64,000 nucleotides of DNA from Tuctoria greenei. Taxonomy: Eukaryota > Streptophyta > Magnoliopsida > Poales > Poaceae. Of this stretch, positions 21,954-32,008 are shown piece by piece. The DNA is taken from contig JAYESD010000004.1 in assembly GCA_036927565.1 (NCBI GenBank), positions 90,214,942-90,278,941 of the forward strand. Reading direction: 5' to 3'. A program made the translations under genes and the position numbers. Each line of letters begins with the position of its first letter. Positions within the stretch are counted from its first letter, which is position 1. Under the pieces are notes generated by a model. It ran no database searches. It saw nothing but the letters and a program-made list of their open reading frames with translations, and was not told the origin of the DNA.

Positions 21954-23815
21954 CTAGACCCTATGGAAGAATTGAGCGACCTTCTGGGCAACCTCCGACA
22001 TGCTGGCTCGGGCAGCTTCCCCTTCTCCTTCAACGGGACCTTCAAGCACCGGGTCCAGAGGAAATTTGGAGTTCCAGCTGGTGTAGCACGTCAGCACATA
22101 CTCTGCGACATTCTTCGCCAGGGATTGCCCCTCAACCTCCAATTGGTCCGCGATGACATCGCCCACCTTGGAGAGCTTGCTACCTGCCGAGCTCAACGCC
22201 TGCAACGCTAGGTCTGGCTCCGGCTCCGGATCATCTGGGCGCACGGGACTGAAGCCCATCGGTGTCAGCTCGTCGTTGACCTTGCCCAGGAACTCCCAAA
22301 TTTGTAGGGAGTCCGCAGTCCTCAACCCTTTCAATTCTTCCAAGGATCTTCTGGCCGCCACCAGTTCGGAATTCTCACGGGCGAGGCGCTCAACTTCTTT
22401 GGCGTTTTGCTGAATCTTCTTAGCAACCCACTTCTCGAGTTTTCCGAGCTCCTCCTCCCAGAGGTGGATCTTGTTCCGGCGGTCGACCAGGTCCTTCTCT
22501 CTGCCCCTCACTTTCTTTTCCCTGGCAACAAGGGCACACTCCCGTTCATGGAGTTCCTGCCCTCACACCCAGGCCTTCTTCTCCTCCTCTACGCAGCGCT
22601 CTTCCAATTTCTTGGCGCGCTCTTCAAGGCCCTTGTCAGCCAGAGCCACCTTCTCGGGGAGCTCCTCCTCCCTCCTCAGGATGTCATCCCGCAGCTCTAG
22701 GAGTTTCTGCTCTTCATCTTCGAGCCGTTTCTCCCTCTCTTCAAGTGACTCTCGGTGCTGGATGAGTGTAGTGTTAATGGCCTCAAGCCTTTCGTGGCGT
22801 TCATTGGCCGCACTGTTAGCTGCTTTGGCTTGCTCGCAAGCCTCGACTGCGCCAGCTTGGTCTCGAAGTAGAGCCGGTTACGCCACCTCCTAAGGGTTTG
22901 GCGCTCCTCTTCAAGAGCCTTGCTGTCGTGGAAGAAGCCAGTTGAACTTGACGCAGACTGGAACATGCGTTGTCAATAGACAGTGACAACGGGATAGGTT
23001 CCGGACCTGCTGGGGTCTCCTCCGCTGGTTCCAACGGGTTTTTAGATACAAAAATTGGGTCCCACTCCGCAAGAGTGGTCCCCTGGGTCTCCATGGCACT
23101 AGGGCCGTCCTCCGGGATGGCCTCAGTCGCCATCGAGGAAGCCCCCTGCCGCCAGGTGTTCATTCACCCCCTCAGACAGGGGGCCAGCGACTTCACCAGG
23201 GCACTCCGACTCAGCCGCGGGTACCTCCGACGTCGTCACTTCCGGAGCAGGGGCCGCTTCGGGCTCCGACCTTGGCACCTCCTCCGATGGGGGCTCGAGC
23301 TCCGACGCCTCTGCATCAACCGACTCGGGAGCCGGAAGATCTTCATCCTCAATCGGCCCTGCGGCCAGAGCCCCAACAACGACCGGCTCTGCGGCCGGTG
23401 CTTCTGAGGTAGCCGGCCCAACTGTCGGGACTTCCTCAACATCCGGCGCGCACGCCAGGACTTCAATCACCTCCGGCTCGACCACCGGAGCTTCGACAAT
23501 TTCTGGCTCTGGGGCCGAAATTAAAGCTTCCTCCGGCTCAACTGCCGGAGCTTCCATCATCTCAGCACCAGGACCCAGAGCTTCAACCTCTGGGACAGGT
23601 GCCGCTGGCGCATCTTCACTCCCGCGGTCCAGCGCTACCACGGGAGCCTCTGGGGATGAGTCGAGGTCCATGATCACGACAGCCGGCGCCGGAGCTGTCG
23701 CAGCTTCAGCCACCACTTGGGGCGGCACCGGGACAGGAGCAGAAGCTTCCACCCTCACGGCTTCAGCTGCTGTCGCTGAGGGTGGAACCTCACTCCCCTT
23801 CTTGGGGACGCTGCA
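21954..23815 (-). pseudogene. Element B antisense ORF, C-terminal part (acidic and coiled coil)
   Basis: This runs opposite to gag-pol. In its own direction an acidic, Ala/Glu/Pro-rich segment (23800-23123) is followed, after frame changes near 23150 and 22910, by a long Glu/Lys/Arg-rich coiled coil (22966-22360; words such as ALEEERQTLRRWRNRLY and EEELGKLEKWVAKKI). A short C-terminal domain ends at 21954. A stop lies near 22565. The layout (N-terminal domain, variable acidic linker, coiled coil) is that of the plant proteins annotated as 'putative gypsy type transposon', which are antisense ORFs of Tat-lineage elements. Their function is unknown. Confidence 0.7.
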
Positions 23816-23889
23816 GATGGTGAACGAAGAAACTTAAAAAATAGTTACTAAAATTAAACAACTATCCAAGGTAAAGATTAAAAATTACC
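23815..23889 (-). other. Possible intron in the element B antisense ORF
   Basis: On the minus strand the coding stretch reaches CCTAAG followed by GTAATTTT, a plausible donor. Seventy-odd bases of AT-rich sequence end in CACCATCTGCAG, a plausible acceptor, and an acidic open frame follows at once. The frames on the two sides do not join without correcting an indel near 23930, so this is a suggestion only. Confidence 0.35.
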
Positions 23890-25310
23890 TTAGGAGGCTT
23901 CAGCACCAGCTTGCGCAGAACCTTTTTCTCGGGCGTTCTGGCTGGTCATAGCCGGCGTGGAAGCTCCGGGAGGCCCCCCGGAACTCGTTGCGGCCACGGG
24001 TGTTTCCCTAGTCGAGGCCCCCCTTGATCGGGAAGGACCTCCAGACCTAGAGGCCTCCACCGGTCCCGATGCTGGAGTCGCATGCCCGGAGCTAGCACCC
24101 AGGGAGGACCCCACTGCTGGAACAGTCGCCGCAGTTGTTGAAGACCTCCCCCTCCGGGGAGAAGGAGCCGACGCAGAGGTAGCGGGTCTGACGGACCCTC
24201 CGTCAGCGTACTGCAGCTTCCTCTTCCGGCTCACGGGTTCGTCGGCCAGCTCCTTGCCCTTGTCGATGACCTCGACCCTCGGCTTCGAGGCAAGGTCAGA
24301 GCCATCCTCGGGCATTCCGGGGATCGCCACCCTGGTGGTTGATCTTTTCTCAATGACACCAAGGTCGTCAAGCACGGGCATCTTCCGCCGGAGCTCCCTG
24401 CTGAACTCCACTTCCACGTTCAGAGGGAGAAAAGCTGATGGCGGAGTCAAGTCGTCACCATCGACATCAATGCCGTGCTGGAACTTCTTGAGGTGGAACT
24501 CCAAGGTTTTCCCCACCATGTTGGACTTCAGCTCGGTCTCGACCCGGTCGTCGTCCATCACGCTGTTGAGGGCCCATGCGAGTTTCTCTCTCCTCTTCAT
24601 CGGTGCCCACATGTTGACCAGGAAGTTGCAAAACATCGCCTGAGGAGTCAATCCTCCCTCCACGCAATGGCGGATCCTGGTCAAAGCAGGGCTGAAGGCT
24701 TCCGCCTGCACCGGAGGTTCACTCCAAATTGTCGTGTCGATGCTGGGGAGGCCTTCGGGCAGCTCTAGATTCTCGTGCTCCTCCACCCGGACGACTATCC
24801 AGTCCTTCTTCCAGTCATCCCACTTCCCAGAGGGAAACGACCGGAGGTACTTGAATGGGCACTTCTTGCGCTTCACGAAGTAGTAGAAGCCAAGGTACTC
24901 ATTGCTCCTGCCTGTGGTATGGACGGTGAAGAAGGTCCGGAAGAGTTCAATGCAGGGGGGATGCCCACCCAAATCTCACAGAAGTGGACGAAGATGGACA
25001 CAAGAAGAATGGAGTGGGGGCCAAGGTGATACAGCTGCAGACCATAGAAGTCTAGCAACATCAAGAAAAAGGAAGAAAAAGGTGGGATCAACCCCACCAT
25101 GGCGTACGAGGAGAAGTACACCATTTCGCCGGCGTGCTCCTTCTCAAACGGGACCTCTCCACCGGCACGGACCGAGCGGTTGAAGAAGTCCGAGGACCAT
25201 CCCATGAGGGCCCAGACCTTCTTCAGGTCGCCGTCGGTCTTCAAACGACTCTCACGGAGACCCAACTCCATCGCGGCATGTCTAGGCAAGAGAAGAAAAG
25301 CGAAGCACAA
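23890..25310 (-). pseudogene. Element B antisense ORF, N-terminal domain (Transposase_28-like)
   Basis: In its own direction a frame from 25310 (…VPFEKEHAGEMVYFSSYAMVGLIPPFSSFFL) shifts near a G run at 24954-24960 into the 24972-23890 frame. That frame contains the family's best-conserved stretch (RTFFTVHTTGRSNEYLGFYY, KRKKCPFKYLRSFPSGKWDDWKKDW is adjacent). This is the Pfam-type 'putative gypsy type transposon' domain. A basic and Ser/Pro-rich tail follows. The start codon is uncertain. The block lies between integrase and the 3' LTR, as in Grande. One or more indels disable it. Confidence 0.75.
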
Positions 25311-25783
25311 GTTGGGAGTTTGAGCGCAAGATCAGATGAGAGACGTAAAGAACCCTAAACGATGCACGCTTTCCTTCTTAAGTAAGCCCTTGCGATGCTT
25401 GGATGGAAACCGCAAGGAAGTAGAAGATACCACTCAAAAATTCCACCCAGCCGATGACAAGAGGGCCCGGGACTACCCCGACGATCAAGCCGAGGTTCAT
25501 ACCCAGGCGAACGGTTGCCATCATGAGGCGGGAAGCCCGAAGGCGGCAGCCTGACAAGGCGCGCGGAACCGATATGATTTTCGTATCGGGAACCGGCGAC
25601 CTTCAATTGCGTGAGATCCGCACGCCAAAGATCTCACCTGCCGCACAGGGGATATGCCACGCGGCGAAGATTTAACTCCGGACCATCGCCAACGGCGCAT
25701 CCGAAGACCTTTGAAGACTCGGTTCAAAAGTGGAAGGATGGACCCACCTCCGGCGGAATGACTTCATCCAAGGGGTCTTCCTC
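25311..25783. other. Element B 3' untranslated region
   Basis: Between the antisense ORF start and the polypurine tract I see no gene or repeat, only GC-rich sequence. It could carry the promoter of the antisense transcript, but I found no convincing TATA box. Confidence 0.55.
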
Positions 25784-25805
25784 GGAGGTGGGCCCAGGGG
25801 GCCAC
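25784..25805 (+). promoter_or_regulatory. Polypurine tract of element B
   Basis: A G-rich stretch containing GGAGGTGGG and AGGGGGCCAC ends directly at the TGTCGG start of the 3' LTR. It is less pure than the tracts of A, C and G. Confidence 0.6.
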
Positions 25806-26603
25806 TGTCGGTACCCTTGGTACCATATACCCCTTGGGATTGCAAAGATCTCAAGGGAAAGTCATCTACTTGATTTGAAGACCTTCGGAGGCCCACATGT
25901 CAGACATGTCCGGACCCGCTTCACCAACATGGTTAGCCCCAGGGACGCCACGTGTACTATCAAACCGGAACTACCACCCGCAAAGGGGGAAGCTCCGGGA
26001 TACGTACCAATGTGGCACCCCTGGACCTAACCCCAGACCGAGGGAAGCTCCGGTGCTGACACGTGTCCAACCGTTGGATCTTCAGCCTCTAACCTCTGGA
26101 AGACTCCACAATGGCTCCGGATCTTCAAAGGGGAATCAAGGACTTCAAGACCCGATTAAGTGTCATTAATACCATATTAATGACACATGATCGGACGACC
26201 TTAATTACCAGTAACGGTGCTGTCAAAGCCCATTACACGGTCATTAAGGGCAATTAAACATGTTGAATAAGTATCAATACTAGTAACCGATGGGGCCACA
26301 TGTCGGGCCAGGCTAATTTGTAACGGCCTGCCCTTGTACTATAAAAGGACAAGCTGACGACGTTTACACACGCGCTCTACAGACGCTCCCTAGACGCTCA
26401 ATACAAGCTCATACTGCTAATACAACACCAACACACCCGTGGAGTAGGGTATTACGCTCAGGTGGCCCGAACCACGTAAACTCTTGTGTCTCCTGCTTCA
26501 TTTGTAATTCAATTTCTTGAATCTCTGCGCGCCCACACTGAACATCAAACTCCTCTAACACTTTAGTAGTGTCGGGAGATCTGCCGGTTCCAAACCACCG
26601 ACA
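25806..26603 (+). repeat. Element B, 3' LTR
   Basis: A 798-bp copy of 9395-10192 with TGTCGG and CCGACA ends; TATA box at 26340-26348. It ends next to the ATAGG duplication at 26604-26608. Confidence 0.95.
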
Positions 26604-27931
26604 ATAGGCAATTTATTTTTAATGATAAAAGACTTGCTAATGACATTGTGTGGAGCTCCGGAGTCAAAGAGTATGACTACGGGACGATTGAAGATAGAGA
26701 ACGTACCCGTGAGTACGGGTGCACCTTCCGGAACATCCTCAATGGCGAGGTGGTGGACATTGCCTAGTCTGGGAACTGGCTTCTTGGGCTGGTTGCGGGG
26801 TTGGTTCGCGCCCTGGTATGATGACTGTCCTCCGCCTTGCCTACTCTGTGGGCAGTCCTTGGCTAAGTGCGCCGTGCGTCCACACATGAAACACGTGTAT
26901 GGGGTTTGGCCAGTAGGAATGGGAGGACGAAATCCCGGTGCACGTGGTGGAGGTGGAAGTGCACGTGGGATCATCCCCTGCTGTTGCTGCGGTCGGAACC
27001 CGGAGTTGCCGAACTGGCGACCAGTGAACATTGGTGGTCGTGATGGCGGTTGCCACCTCTGGGCGGATGGTGATCGATACACCATTCGGTACTTCTGAGA
27101 AGCACCACCTCCGCTACCCTGCGGAGCACTCCTTTTCTTCTTGTCTGAGGACAGTTCTCGAGTAACGTCCTCCTGCATGATCGTGGCGTTGACCAGGTCG
27201 TTGAAACTGCCGCGGTTGAACAAGACCAGCTTGTCCTTGATCTTGATGTTCAGCCCCCGGTAGAAGCACTCTCGCTTCCTGTCTTCTGTGTTCACTTGGT
27301 CCTGTGCATATTGGGCCAAGTGGTTGAATGCCTTGGAGTACTCGTAAGCACTCCTTCCTCCCCGCTTCAGCTCCAAGAACGCTTGAAGCTTCCTCCTTAT
27401 AATCCTGGGAGGAATATTATAGGCGCAGAACGACTCCCGGAATTCTGCCCAGCTCACGACATAGCCTGCGGGGCGTGCGGCGAGGTAGTTTGCCCACCAC
27501 GCATCGGCAGAACCCTGCAGTTGCTGAGCTGCAAACAGAGCCTTCTGTTGTTCGATTACCTCATGTAAACCGAACTTCCCTTCAATAGTGTGGAGCCAGT
27601 TGTCCGCCTCCAAAGGCTTGTCGGCCTCTCTGAAGATCGGTGGATGCGTCGATGAGAAATCCGAGGAGGAACTCAGATATGACTGACATGGCCCATTAGT
27701 GTGTCGTCCCCCTTGATGGGACGAGTGCTGTACAAGAGTCCGCAACAACTCGGTTTGCTCGTCGCGCGAGCCAAGTACTGCTGCGAGAACCTCCGCGAGA
27801 CTTCTAGGAAGTGTGGGTGGAGGTGGTGGAGGTGGCTGCGTCTGGGGCGTATTCTGCCCCGGGGGTGGTGTGTCATCCCCCTGCCCTCCACTTGAGCCTC
27901 CCACTTCTTGGGCTGCACGTGTACGCACCAT
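26604..27931 (-). pseudogene. gag: Element A gag and protease N-terminus (cut by element B)
   Basis: The frame starts at ATG 27931 (MVRTRAAQ) and stays open for about 440 codons until the B insertion. Residues 1-60 are Gly/Pro/Gln-rich. The Gag core (about 95-250) has the DNWLHTIEGKFGLHEV and ADAWWANYLAARP segments. A Pro/Arg/Gln-rich linker precedes the zinc knuckle CFMCGRTAHLAKDC (C-x2-C-x4-H-x4-C). The protease active site VILFDSGAPHNVIS follows, and the frame then breaks at KNKLPI and continues at 9394. Without B this would be one gag-pro frame, so Gag was intact when B inserted. It also lies just 377 bp after the extra ORF. Confidence 0.92.
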
Positions 27932-28307
27932 TCTGCAATACAACGATTCGCACCATAAGTCTCACTGCCTCAAGTTCATCCTTCCATATAAATAGTAATG
28001 CGGTAGACCACGATAGAAAATATACAACATCAACATATATTGATAAAGTACAAACTTTATACAAGATATATTATCTCTGGACCAAGTTTGCAGTAGTAAA
28101 CTCCAAAATGATGGACTCCCACTATGGAACTACATCTCTACCATGCCTGGTCCTCTTGATATGTCGTACACATCTGGTTATCTAGACATAACCACCACTA
28201 CTCTTAATATGACACAAACATGGTCACAAAAGAAAAACACGAGCAATCATTTAACTATATGTTGCACCGTGTTGGCAGAAGTACTGCCACATTCCCTTCA
28301 ATACGTC

Positions 28308-29258
28308 CTACTCGACGTATTCAAGTTCCTCGGGATCTTCTTCTTCTGCTTCATCATCTGAAGGTAATTGTTCACCCATAATTAATGGTATGTTATGGGC
28401 CGGTGGATACACAACTGGTTGTAATTGTGCCTCGGCCTCAATTACATTATCCTGTAGTTCTCCTGCTTCATACTCCCAATTTTGAGCTGTCACAATAGCG
28501 GTGTCCCGCTCTTCAGTGACTACTAACAGCTGCTCTTGCTGTTGTTGCACCTCCAATTGACTTGCTTGTAGCTCACTAGGAGCTTGCTGTAGTTCAGTGC
28601 GAGTCTGTCGTTGTGCGGCACGAGCTTTCCGTATCCTAATGCGAGCATAATGTAACTGACTCTCGCACTTATCTAGCCGGTGATTCGCTGGAGCTATGAG
28701 CGAACGTAGACCTTTGTTGATAAAATCAAGGGTATCACCCCGCTCCGTCGCTTCCCGCAGATCCTCGACTTGCTCCAAAATAATGGTGCTTTGCATCGCA
28801 ACTATCATATTGGAAGCAGCCGCATATGTTCCCAGTGTCGTCGTGGTTGTGTTGCCAAATGGCGTATATGCAGCAACCATACGACATTGCCACTCAAAGC
28901 CGGCCATACCACGGACTGGAATAAGGGCAAATTGAGTCCCTGCCATGGCATCTTGATGAAGCTCACAAAGCTTCATAAGTGCCTTGCTTGCAGCGACTGC
29001 CCAAGTGTCCTCTAACTGAGCCCCCTCTATGGTAACCGAGAAAGGATCCCATCCATATCGACGTGGACTAGCCGGAACGTCCACCAAGATGGTGCACGAC
29101 CGAACACCTCTGTCGATCGCTTCCCTACCCCAATAGCATGGCATCTTGGTGAAGCCAAACTGTTGGAGCACTTCCCGCAGCATACTTGGGAAGCCCGGAT
29201 GACCATCGCAAGTGGAAAATACCCATCCGTCTGGTAGTAGCATCCTCACACCCGTCAT
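28308..29258 (-). CDS. Element A extra ORF upstream of gag (orf0-like)
   Basis: An intact 316-codon frame with an ATG start lies between the 5' leader and gag, in the same sense as gag. Residues 1-150 look globular, with several Trp and Cys (GWDPFSVTIEGAQLEDTW, GMAGFEWQCRMVAAYTPFG). Residues about 165-275 are a Gln/Glu-rich coiled coil (QASQLEVQQQQEQLLVV). The last 25 residues are strongly acidic (DDEAEEEDPEELEY). RIRE3/RIRE8-type rice elements are known to carry an extra ORF at this position, called orf0. Its role is unknown; it matches no enzyme I recognise. The frame has no stop although pol has at least six. Confidence 0.75.
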   Translation of the reverse strand: MTGVRMLLPDGWVFSTCDGHPGFPSMLREVLQQFGFTKMPCYWGREAIDRGVRSCTILVDVPASPRRYGWDPFSVTIEGAQLEDTWAVAASKALMKLCELHQDAMAGTQFALIPVRGMAGFEWQCRMVAAYTPFGNTTTTTLGTYAAASNMIVAMQSTIILEQVEDLREATERGDTLDFINKGLRSLIAPANHRLDKCESQLHYARIRIRKARAAQRQTRTELQQAPSELQASQLEVQQQQEQLLVVTEERDTAIVTAQNWEYEAGELQDNVIEAEAQLQPVVYPPAHNIPLIMGEQLPSDDEAEEEDPEELEYVE

Positions 29259-30174
29259 CTATAGAAAGAATACTGGAACAGTGAGAAAGTTTCCAACTCT
29301 CAACAGTTTTCAGAAAATTTTTAAAACTGGAGCTGTAATCACAGTCTGTTCCAGCTGACCTTCCTGTATAATTCCACAATTTCATACAGGAAACATCAGA
29401 TCCAAACGTTGGGCTGAATACAAAAGTTGTAGTATACTTTCCAATCTTTCCAGATTGTACTCATACAGCTACAAGTGAGCTAGGAAATAGAATCTATACA
29501 GGTTTTAAGTTGACCCATATTTTCTGGAATTTTTGACAGAACCTCCCCTGTATATGTAGTGATGTCCACAATTTATACAGGGCTATCATGATAATATTTT
29601 GAGGCAATGACAAAATAAACTTTGTATAAAATCAAGTTAAAAATCCATAAGTAAAGGTTTAACCCCTGAAAAGTTTGTTATACAGGTATCGCACGCGAAT
29701 TCACAAATAGGTGGAAACTGTTTTAAGTTCTGGACTGCCAGAACCAAGTTTGCGACAAATGGAATTATATACCGCTATACCCAGATTTAGATCAGGAATG
29801 CAAAATAAAGTTGATAGAGGACTTCCTAAGATTTCCAGATATGTATATATGTGACCATGTCACTATTCTGGATTAAGAGCTATAACTATCCAAACTAAAC
29901 AGTTGAACTGACTGGTTTGCACCAGTAGTCCTGCAGTCCACTGTTTTTAGTTCCAAATTTGATTTAAATAAAATTTGAATTAGGAAAAACTCTAAATATC
30001 AAACCTGTAGACTTCTCTCTGCCCTTTCTAGACATGTGTCGCAATAAGGCAGAAGATGTTTCTACAGTGAGTTATGGAAATATTTCTGGAACTGGTACAA
30101 TGGTTGGGTCATCCGGAGCAGTTTTAGTATACTCTAGATTTCAACAGATTATCAAGCTTTTCTGTTTTTATGGT
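29259..30174 (-). other. Element A leader, part between orf0 and the G insertion
   Basis: AT-rich sequence with no gene. Together with 40182-41208 it forms a leader of about 1.9 kb between the primer site and orf0. It ends with the ATGGT duplication (30170-30174) of element G. Confidence 0.75.
30170..30174. repeat. Target-site duplication of element G (left copy, ATGGT)
   Basis: ATGGT precedes TGTGAGACC and is repeated at 40177-40181 after the ACTACA end of the right LTR. Confidence 0.93.
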
Positions 30175-30402
30175 TGTGAGACCTATGTGTGCTGAATACA
30201 TTGGCTTGTAGTGAATACACTTGCTTTAACGATAAAGATTTTGAATATCACCAAAACACCTTTTTATTAAGGTCCGACTAATTTTGGTTAGCTCCGGTGA
30301 GTTTTGTCTTTAGCTCCGACATGTCTTTGATAGCTCCGGCGTGTTTTTACTAAGCTCCGACTTACATTGTCTAGCTCCGGTTTTTGGGTTGACTAGTTTG
30401 GA

Positions 30403-30487
30403 CTAGTTTTGGTAAGCTCCGGCGCTAGGTCCTGCTAGTTTTGGTAAGCTCCGGCGCTAGATCCTGCTAGTTTTGGTAAGCTCTGGC
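30403..30487 (+). repeat. 32-bp minisatellite in element G LTR
   Basis: The unit starts CTAGTTTTGGTAAGCTCCGG and continues CGCTAGGTCCTG. Copies are at 30403-30434 and 30435-30466, with a third partial copy to 30487. The same array is in the other LTR at about 38630-38716, so it predates insertion. Confidence 0.8.
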
Positions 30488-31331
30488 GGGTGCTTGATTT
30501 TTCTAGCTCTGGTAAGCTCCAGCTCAAGGTTCGGTTTGCTCTGTCAATGTCCGGAACTTGACCTCAGTGCTTCTGCTTTTCATTAGCAATGTTTTGTACT
30601 TGCTTTACATTGTTGGAAAGTTTGCTTAGTATTCTTTTACTAAGTTTTTGGTGCATTTTGGATGATATGGCTGATATCGTTCTGCTATGCTTTGCAACAT
30701 GCTTATGTGAGGTTCTCAAGGTGTTGTGTTCGGAACTGACGTGAGTCAAGTCGAGGACTTGGGCTTGTATGGATTGGTTGTTTATTCATGTGCAGGTGTT
30801 GCTTGAGTTCAAGACATGGCTGGTGATGGGATCCATTGGACAAGTCTCAGGGAGGAGATGAGGTTCCAACAACCAAATTCAGGAGGAATTGTGGTTGAGC
30901 TGATCAGGAGGTTGCGCAGCATGATTGAATCAAGAACAATGCATGTGAAGGTATCGTGGACGTCATTGGAAGATGTTTGCACATGTGCAAGGAGTGCATG
31001 GACGTGGCTACATGGTTCTGAGATGTGATGAAGAGATGTGGACGTAAAGAGTTGGCTGGAAAGGTCCAACCGACTAGGTTATGGACTCAGGCTGCGACTG
31101 AGTCGGGTTTGACTCAAATACGGGAAGATTTGAGTTGGTTATGATAGGATTTCGTATGGGTCACAAATTTGAGTTGTTTAGGAATTTGGGATACGTTTCT
31201 AAGGTGTTTGGAAGTCTTAAGATTGCTTCTATCTGCGTATAGAAGAATCCTAAGCAGTTATGGAATGTTACGATTCGTGAACAGAGTAGGATTAGGTTCC
31301 TGATCTGACTTGAGTTGGCTTTCGAGCTGGT

Positions 31332-31339
31332 TATATAAG
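31332..31339 (+). promoter_or_regulatory. TATA box of element G LTR
   Basis: TATATAAG in the GCTGGT context is conserved in the 3' LTR at 39562-39569, leaving about 600 bp of R-U5. Confidence 0.65.
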
Positions 31340-31948
31340 CAAGGGAGCCCAGATATCGTGGTGCATGACTTTGGGTCTGTTCCTCTTGTGTTCTATTAAA
31401 TAAAATTTGTGGTTTGAAGGAACTTTTGTCCCTTGTTCGTCAGACTTGTTGCAGACAAGTTTTACTTGTCGAGTTTCTGGACAGCACTACCTTTCATCGG
31501 TGGTTTTATCATAACTCGAGTTTTACAGATCTAATTGACCTGACTTTTTTTGGGTTGTCTTCACAACTTGATTATCAATCATCTGTCAAAATTTCACGGT
31601 CATTCGATTTGTGGTTTTTGATCTACACGAGTTTCTTTGCAGCATTCCAGAAACTGTTTTTCTCGAGGAGGTCAGATTGACCTTTGTTTGATCTTTCGAT
31701 CATAACATGAGTTTTTCTCGACAGATTTGAGTGATTCTTGTTGTGTTGTCTTCGTAACTTGATTCTCTATGATATCTATCACTTCTGTCATGGTGAAACC
31801 CGTTTAGATTAGTCTCACACATGATTTCTTTAACATATCATTTTTCCGCCGAAGGGATTGGGGTTTAATTGTTTCCGCTGCGTAAGATTTTTAAATCTAC
31901 AATTCACCCCCCTCTGGTAGCTTTTCACATGCTCTTCGATCCTACAAT

Positions 31949-31966
31949 TGGTATCAGAGCCACGGT
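31949..31966 (+). promoter_or_regulatory. Primer-binding site of element G (tRNA-iMet)
   Basis: TGGTATCAGAGCCACGGT begins two bases after the LTR end and matches the 3' end of plant initiator-Met tRNA in its first twelve bases. Confidence 0.88.
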
Positions 31967-32008
31967 GATCTAATCTTTGATATTTGCGCGTGTTTTTGAC
32001 TAATCATC

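Larger units (their letters stand above)
9395..26603 (+). mobile_element. Element B: Tat/Grande-like Ty3/gypsy retrotransposon
   Basis: This plus-strand element has 798-bp LTRs at both ends and the ATAGG duplication. Inside are gag, protease, RT, RNase H followed by a second (archaeal-type) RNase H, and integrase. A long 3' region follows, carrying an antisense ORF block before the 3' LTR. A second RNase H and an extra antisense ORF are known hallmarks of the Tat lineage; Grande of Zea is the best-known case. It was inserted into the protease region of element A and later received element C inside integrase. Without C it is about 12.6 kb, the usual size for Grande-type elements. Pol is inactive. 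Confidence 0.92.
30175..31946 (+). repeat. Element G, 5' LTR
   Basis: The LTR runs TGTGAGACC to TCCTACA. The U3 part (30260-30560) is dense in AGCTCCGG words and holds a 32-bp minisatellite. A TATA box (TATATAAG) is at 31332-31339. The copy at 38403-40176 is close in sequence. Confidence 0.95.

Noticed and set aside
23957..24643. 228-codon plus-strand ORF in element B
   Set aside because: It is the complement of the better supported antisense Transposase_28-type frame and lacks any motif.
26622..27098. 158-codon plus-strand ORF
   Set aside because: Complement of the element A gag zinc-knuckle and linker region on the minus strand.
31949..31966. tRNA gene for initiator Met
   Set aside because: TGGTATCAGAGC matches only the 3' end of the tRNA and follows an LTR end; no cloverleaf surrounds it. 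The same holds at 47252, 52085, 41193 and 18905.
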